The notes under the pieces are model-generated. The model was not told where the DNA came from. It saw only the letters and a program-made list of their open reading frames with translations, and ran no database searches. A program made the translations under genes and the position numbers. From JAKIYB01 sp964590255 (lineage in GTDB: Bacteria > Armatimonadota > Hebobacteria > CAIYQO01): 64,000 nt of DNA. Shown piece after piece: positions 60,297-64,000 of this stretch (the stretch's first letter is position 1; every line of letters starts with the position of its first letter). The stretch lies in contig CAZPYA010000008.1 in NCBI GenBank assembly GCA_964590255.1, forward strand, positions 1-64,000. Direction: 5' to 3'.

Positions 60297-62198
60297 TTAC
60301 TCGGTGTCGGGTTCCAGGGTGCGCAGGTAGGCGTGGAGTTTTTCCAGGCGGGCGGTGAGAACGCCGGGGGCGTCGTCGCGGTGGCGCTGCATGATGGCGA
60401 TGCGCTGCTTGAGGTGGTTGACGAAGCTGGGGCCGGGAATATCGGGCATGGCATCGGAGTAGAAGGCGGTGAGGAAACGCTCGTGGCAGCCGTCGAGGAG
60501 GGCGATGAGCGCCTCGGTAACGGCGATTTCGTCGTCGATGATGGCGGGCAGCGGCCGCCCGCTGCCCTGCCCCGCGCCGGGCACGATGTAGCGGCCGGCC
60601 TCGAACCAGTTGTAGGAGGAGCGCATCCAGAGCTGGAAGCAGCGGATGTGGTCGCGCTGGTGCGCCAGCACCGCCGCCGCGTCGCCGGTCGCCTGCACCC
60701 CCTCCAGCAGGGCGATAGCCTGTTCCAGCGCCGGAAAGAGTTCGCTCTCGTAGAGGGTGTGCAGCACGTAGTCGCGCACCGCTTCGTCGTCCTGGTGCGG
60801 CACGTAATAGCCGAAGCCGTTCGTCCGCTCCAGGTCGTCAAGCATGGTGGTGCGGTAGTATGCGCGCTCTGCGGGCGCCAGGCGCTCCAGGTCGGGCACC
60901 AACGGGCCGGGCAGCGCGTCCTTCATGCCGGTAAACGAGTGTGCCCACAGCGGCCGGGTGGTGATGGCGCGGTCGCACAGCCGCCACGCCTCGTAGAGCG
61001 CGTCGGCGTGCGCCTCGCCGGCCCACGCGACGGTGAGGCGCCGCACCAGCGTCTCCGCGTCGGCGGTGATGTCGTCATTCGCCGCCCGCAGCGCCGCCAT
61101 GTTGGCATCCCACGGCACCAGCTCCTTCGGGCTGATGCGCCCCCACAGCGACAGCCGTGTAGCGCCCAGCCGGGCATTGTCTTTCATGAGGCGGATCGTT
61201 TCAAAGGGGTGCGGCGTGTAGCGGAGCGGGCGCGGGTAGTCGTAGGTGGGCAATTCGGCGTGCACGATGGGCGATTTGCCGCCGGCCGCCGCCACGTCAA
61301 AGCGGGCTTGCATATCGGCGAAACGCTCGGCCCGCGCCGCGTCGCGGTCCAGTGACGCCGGGTCGCGCATCGCCTGGTGATACCCCCACTGCTCCTCCAG
61401 CCCGCCTTCCCAGTCATAGAGACCATAAACGGAGCCGACCACGCCCTCGGGGGCGATTTTGAGGATGCGTGCGCGCAATTCGGGCGAGAAGCCGGAGGTG
61501 AGGTTGACGCTGAACTCGGGGTTCACCTTCCGCCCCTCCTCCAACAGCAGCGTGAGGAAATTCATCGCCCGCCGCTCGATGGGGTAGCGCCGGTTGAAGC
61601 CCGCGCCGTTGGGCCCGGCGTAGGTGTCCGGGTTGTAGTCGAAGCCGCTGCCGCTGTCGCTGGTGAAGATGCTGGCCATCGCCAGGTCGGGCGCCAGCGC
61701 CATCATCGTCGCCATCATCTCGCGGTAGTGCGCCTGCACCTCCGCCAGGTCGGTACACAGCGCGTAGAGCGGCCGCGTGCTGCAGGTGGGGTTATCCACC
61801 CGCGGCCCGCGCAGCGTGGGGTGCTTTTGGAAGAAGCGCTCGGGCACGAAGCGCGGCTCGCACAGGTAGAGCATGGGCGTGATGCCGTGCTGACGCGCCG
61901 CCGCCGCGAAGCGCAGCAGACAGCGGCGGTTGCGCTCCAGGTATAGCTCGGGGTAGAGTCCGCGATTCAGTGCGCTGGCGACGAATAGATCGAGCGGCGG
62001 CCCGAAATTGGCGAAGCTGAGGTAGAAGTTATCCGGCTGGCTGATCGTCTCCGGGTGCATCAGGTCGGGCAGGTGGTTCACCTGCACATGGGTGATGCCC
62101 GCCTGTGCCATGGTGGCCATGAAGCGGTCGACGGCGTCGTCGGTGGGCTCGAAGGGCAGCAGGTTCGGGTAGCAGACGAAGGTGGTGAATGCAGGCAT
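60297..62198 (-). CDS. TIM-barrel glycoside hydrolase-like protein, family not recognised
   Basis: 633 residues, preceded by GAGGAG. Barrel-type sequence includes GITHVQVNHLPDLMHPETIS, HGITPMLYLCEPRFVPERFF, LAMASIFTSDSGSGFDYNPD and VVGSVYGLYDWEGGLEEQWG. The CEPR and DSGSGF stretches fall at strand ends where catalytic acids are usual. The last 230 residues are helical, with a pattern (EAWRLCDRAITTRPLWAHSF, LDDLERTNGFGYYVPHQDDE) like the C-terminal domain of GH67/GH115-type enzymes. No signal peptide. No neighbouring gene is in its operon. It is probably intracellular glycan processing, possibly of uronic-acid substituents (inference only). Confidence 0.65.
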   Translation of the reverse strand: MPAFTTFVCYPNLLPFEPTDDAVDRFMATMAQAGITHVQVNHLPDLMHPETISQPDNFYLSFANFGPPLDLFVASALNRGLYPELYLERNRRCLLRFAAAARQHGITPMLYLCEPRFVPERFFQKHPTLRGPRVDNPTCSTRPLYALCTDLAEVQAHYREMMATMMALAPDLAMASIFTSDSGSGFDYNPDTYAGPNGAGFNRRYPIERRAMNFLTLLLEEGRKVNPEFSVNLTSGFSPELRARILKIAPEGVVGSVYGLYDWEGGLEEQWGYHQAMRDPASLDRDAARAERFADMQARFDVAAAGGKSPIVHAELPTYDYPRPLRYTPHPFETIRLMKDNARLGATRLSLWGRISPKELVPWDANMAALRAANDDITADAETLVRRLTVAWAGEAHADALYEAWRLCDRAITTRPLWAHSFTGMKDALPGPLVPDLERLAPAERAYYRTTMLDDLERTNGFGYYVPHQDDEAVRDYVLHTLYESELFPALEQAIALLEGVQATGDAAAVLAHQRDHIRCFQLWMRSSYNWFEAGRYIVPGAGQGSGRPLPAIIDDEIAVTEALIALLDGCHERFLTAFYSDAMPDIPGPSFVNHLKQRIAIMQRHRDDAPGVLTARLEKLHAYLRTLEPDTE

Positions 62199-62337
62199 CG
62201 CTGGCTCCTCACAGGTGTTACCCCCTGTATTGCCCGCCGGACGAAAAAATACCTTCTCATCTTAACTTGTTTGGCAGGAAAACGCCGAAAAAGAGGGGTA
62301 TCAATGGAACGGTGAACAATACAAAAGGAGGTATCCA

Positions 62338-62844
62338 ATGGCTCTGCGTGAGAGTTTGCTGATGGAGATGCAATTTGAGGCCGAGAGCACCCGCGAAACG
62401 CTGCGGCGTGTGCCCGCCGACAGGCTGGACTGGCAGCCGCACGCGAAATCCGCCACCATGGGCTGGCTGGCCGCCCACCTGGCGAATATCGCCACCTGGG
62501 GCGCGATGACGCTGGCCAGCACCGAGCTGGACCTGGCGTCGCCGGAGATGCACCAGCGCACCGCCATCCCCGACACGCCCGCCGAGATCCTTGCCAATTT
62601 CGAGACGAACCTGGCCGCCTTCCGCGACGCGCTCAGTGCCGCCACCGATGAGCAACTGCTGACGCCGTGGACGCTGCGCGCCGGCGAGAAGACCTTTTTC
62701 ACCATGCCGCGCGTCGGCGTGCTGCGCATGATGATTTTCAGCCACGCCGTGCATCATCGCGCCCAACTCGGCGTCTACCTGCGCCTCAACGACGTGCCGG
62801 TGCCGTCGATCTACGGCCCATCGGCGGACGAGAGCTCGATGTAG
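62338..62844 (+). CDS. DinB-fold (YfiT/DUF664-like) metal-binding protein
   Basis: 168 residues with AAAGGAGG seven bases before the ATG. The four-helix-bundle family motifs are visible: MGWLAAHLANIATW (first His) and MMIFSHAVHHRAQLGVYLRL with the HxxxH pair. It ends VPVPSIYGPSADESSM, which is typical of this family. Many members bind a metal ion and some transfer thiols such as bacillithiol; the specific role here is unknown. It is unrelated to DNA polymerase IV, despite the shared name. It stands alone between divergent and downstream genes. Confidence 0.88.
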   Translation: MALRESLLMEMQFEAESTRETLRRVPADRLDWQPHAKSATMGWLAAHLANIATWGAMTLASTELDLASPEMHQRTAIPDTPAEILANFETNLAAFRDALSAATDEQLLTPWTLRAGEKTFFTMPRVGVLRMMIFSHAVHHRAQLGVYLRLNDVPVPSIYGPSADESSM

Positions 62845-62965
62845 GCAGCCGGCGGCGGCATACTCGACAATCACCGGCATCTCCGGTATGATGAGTCGTA
62901 CCGGAGATGCCCCTTCCCGGGACGTGCGGAAGGTATTTTATCCATTTCATTCGCGAGGATGCGTC

Positions 62966-64000
62966 ATGCACGGGTCGTTGTCGCGCGCCGGTTGGTGCGT
63001 ATGGCTGCTGATAATCGCCTGCATCGGTGGGGTGTGCGCCGATGATTCCCCCAAACCCACGCCCGAATGGGCGCGCGGCCCCTCGCCGGAAATTCTCCCG
63101 CACCAGACCAGCACTCGCCAGGAGCTGTGCCGCATCCGCGTCATCAACACCGTCGGCGGGCTCATCACCGGCTCGCGCGACGAAGGCAAAACCTGGGAGA
63201 TGCTAGGTTCGGTGCAGGTGCCCGCCAACGCGCTGGCCGACCGCGGGTATACCGCCGGCAAGTGGGCCACGCCCGGCGCCGTCGCCGCCTCGGCGGTGAA
63301 CAGCATCCACATCTGCACCGGCCACGGTGACAAGGGTGAGGATTTCCTCTTCTCCCTGTGCCCGAAAGAGCTGATGACCGACGCCGGCATGCGCCTGCAG
63401 TCTTTCGTCACCAAAAATTCCGGCATCTTCACCGACATTCCCGGCGGCACCGGCCCCTTCGGCGGGTTCTGGTCGCCCGCCCCCGGCAATCCCATCGCGC
63501 TGGAGCAGAACAACGAGCTGATACCATTGCCGAAGGCTTACGCGCCACGGGTGGGCGACGTGCTGGTGCTGCGCGTGCTGGTGCCGCTGGACCTGCCGAA
63601 GGCACTCGTCTTCGAGAACCGCTTCAGCGGCCTTATCACCGAGGTAGACTGGGAAGACCGCGAGAAGGTCATCGGACAGGTGCTGCAGCCGGTGGTGGGG
63701 ATCGGCCGTTTTTACGGCAGCCAGTACGCCGACACCGGCGCGTTGCGCGCCAACCACAGCGGCGTCATCTGCATCTCCGTCTCGCCCCGCGGCCAACTCG
63801 GCGGCTTCCAGATCATCCCCAAAGGCCACGCCATGTCGCCGGAGATGATCAACGCCCGCCACCTGACGCAGTGGATGGTGGTCGGCCCGCTGGACGCCCG
63901 CGCGCCGTCGTGGGAGGGCGTGGCCCCGCTCTATCGCGACTACCTGCGCCCATGCACCGTCGTCGGCGGCGAGAGCGTCTTCGCTGAAATCCGCGTGAAA
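62966..64000 (+). CDS. Secreted protein of unknown function, truncated by the window end
   Basis: An open frame of 345 codons from ATG 62966 (GAGGATG upstream) to the last base. A signal peptide (WCVWLLIIACIGGVCA) is followed by sequence with one Asp-box-like stretch, RDEGKTWEMLG, as in sialidase-type propellers. Later segments include SIHICTGHGDKGEDFLFSLC, PRVGDVLVLRVLVPLD, FENRFSGLITEVDWED and GSQYADTGALRANHSGVICI, which look beta-rich. I recognise no family. The C-terminus is missing. It is probably exported, in keeping with the other glycan-locus proteins. Confidence 0.75.
   Translation, partial: MHGSLSRAGWCVWLLIIACIGGVCADDSPKPTPEWARGPSPEILPHQTSTRQELCRIRVINTVGGLITGSRDEGKTWEMLGSVQVPANALADRGYTAGKWATPGAVAASAVNSIHICTGHGDKGEDFLFSLCPKELMTDAGMRLQSFVTKNSGIFTDIPGGTGPFGGFWSPAPGNPIALEQNNELIPLPKAYAPRVGDVLVLRVLVPLDLPKALVFENRFSGLITEVDWEDREKVIGQVLQPVVGIGRFYGSQYADTGALRANHSGVICISVSPRGQLGGFQIIPKGHAMSPEMINARHLTQWMVVGPLDARAPSWEGVAPLYRDYLRPCTVVGGESVFAEIRVK

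Noticed and set aside
62338..62844. A second DNA polymerase IV because of the DinB name
   Set aside because: The protein is the 168-residue four-helix YfiT/DUF664 type, not a polymerase.

Overview
The window looks like draft sequence (there is a 10-base N gap at 3702-3711) from a GC-rich bacterium, most plausibly of the phylum Armatimonadota. The main clue is three type IV prepilin-like genes whose N-termini read RGFTLIELLVVIAIIAILAA followed by ILFPVFAKAREKAR, a form I associate with Armatimonadota. Dense, long, secreted carbohydrate-active proteins and strong GAGG-type ribosome binding sites agree. The assignment is inference; no rRNA, tRNA or CRISPR array was seen.

Layout. 1-259 (-): start of a prepilin-like gene. 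569-13028 (+): two glycan operons. The first is a secreted GATase-like/repeat protein, a TIM-barrel hydrolase broken by the gap, and a heparinase II/III-type lyase. The second is a lyase-like protein, a Gfo/Idh/MocA oxidoreductase, a nitrilase-superfamily hydrolase and a beta-propeller-like protein. 13060-15798 (-): an oxidoreductase and a double-domain amidohydrolase. 15923-18452 (+): a DegT-type aminotransferase and a second nitrilase-family enzyme. 18502-20014: an intact IS66-family element with an 8-bp target duplication. 20217-22880 (+): two tandem prepilin-like proteins. 22943-28094 (-): URO-D-like protein, SGNH hydrolase, GH36-like hydrolase and amidohydrolase. 28251-34177 (+): a giant CBM9/toroid protein and a DUF2961 (GH172-like) protein. 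34271-38834 (-): GH130, a toroid protein and a second URO-D-like protein. 38999-49576 (+): a DNA-repair island (dinB, mrfA-like helicase, rnhA, mug, second mrfA-like helicase) interrupted by a second CBM9/toroid protein. 49676-64000: uppP, a GH-like protein, an oxidoreductase, a giant secreted toroid protein, a frameshifted mrfB-like nuclease, a membrane protein, another GH-like protein, a DinB-fold (YfiT-like) protein and a truncated secreted protein.

How it fits together. Secreted hydrolases and lyases would fragment an external, probably uronic-acid-containing glycan. Predicted cytoplasmic lyases, GH130, oxidoreductases, the aminotransferase, nitrilases and amidohydrolases would process the products. 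No transporter and no regulator gene was recognised here. Five promoters share a 14-bp palindrome, TTCATNCGNATGAA, with a central CG as in LacI-family operators. They drive the two lyase operons, the second nitrilase, the prepilin pair and the GH36-like operon, so the prepilins probably belong to the same regulon.

Intergenic DNA is rich in palindromes. There is a dispersed REP-like family (CTGGGAGCG followed by a GCGGATT/AATCCGC or GCCGGTG/CACCGGC hairpin), a 256-bp three-stem palindromic element at 35311-35566 and a 41-bp-arm inverted repeat at 58370-58494.
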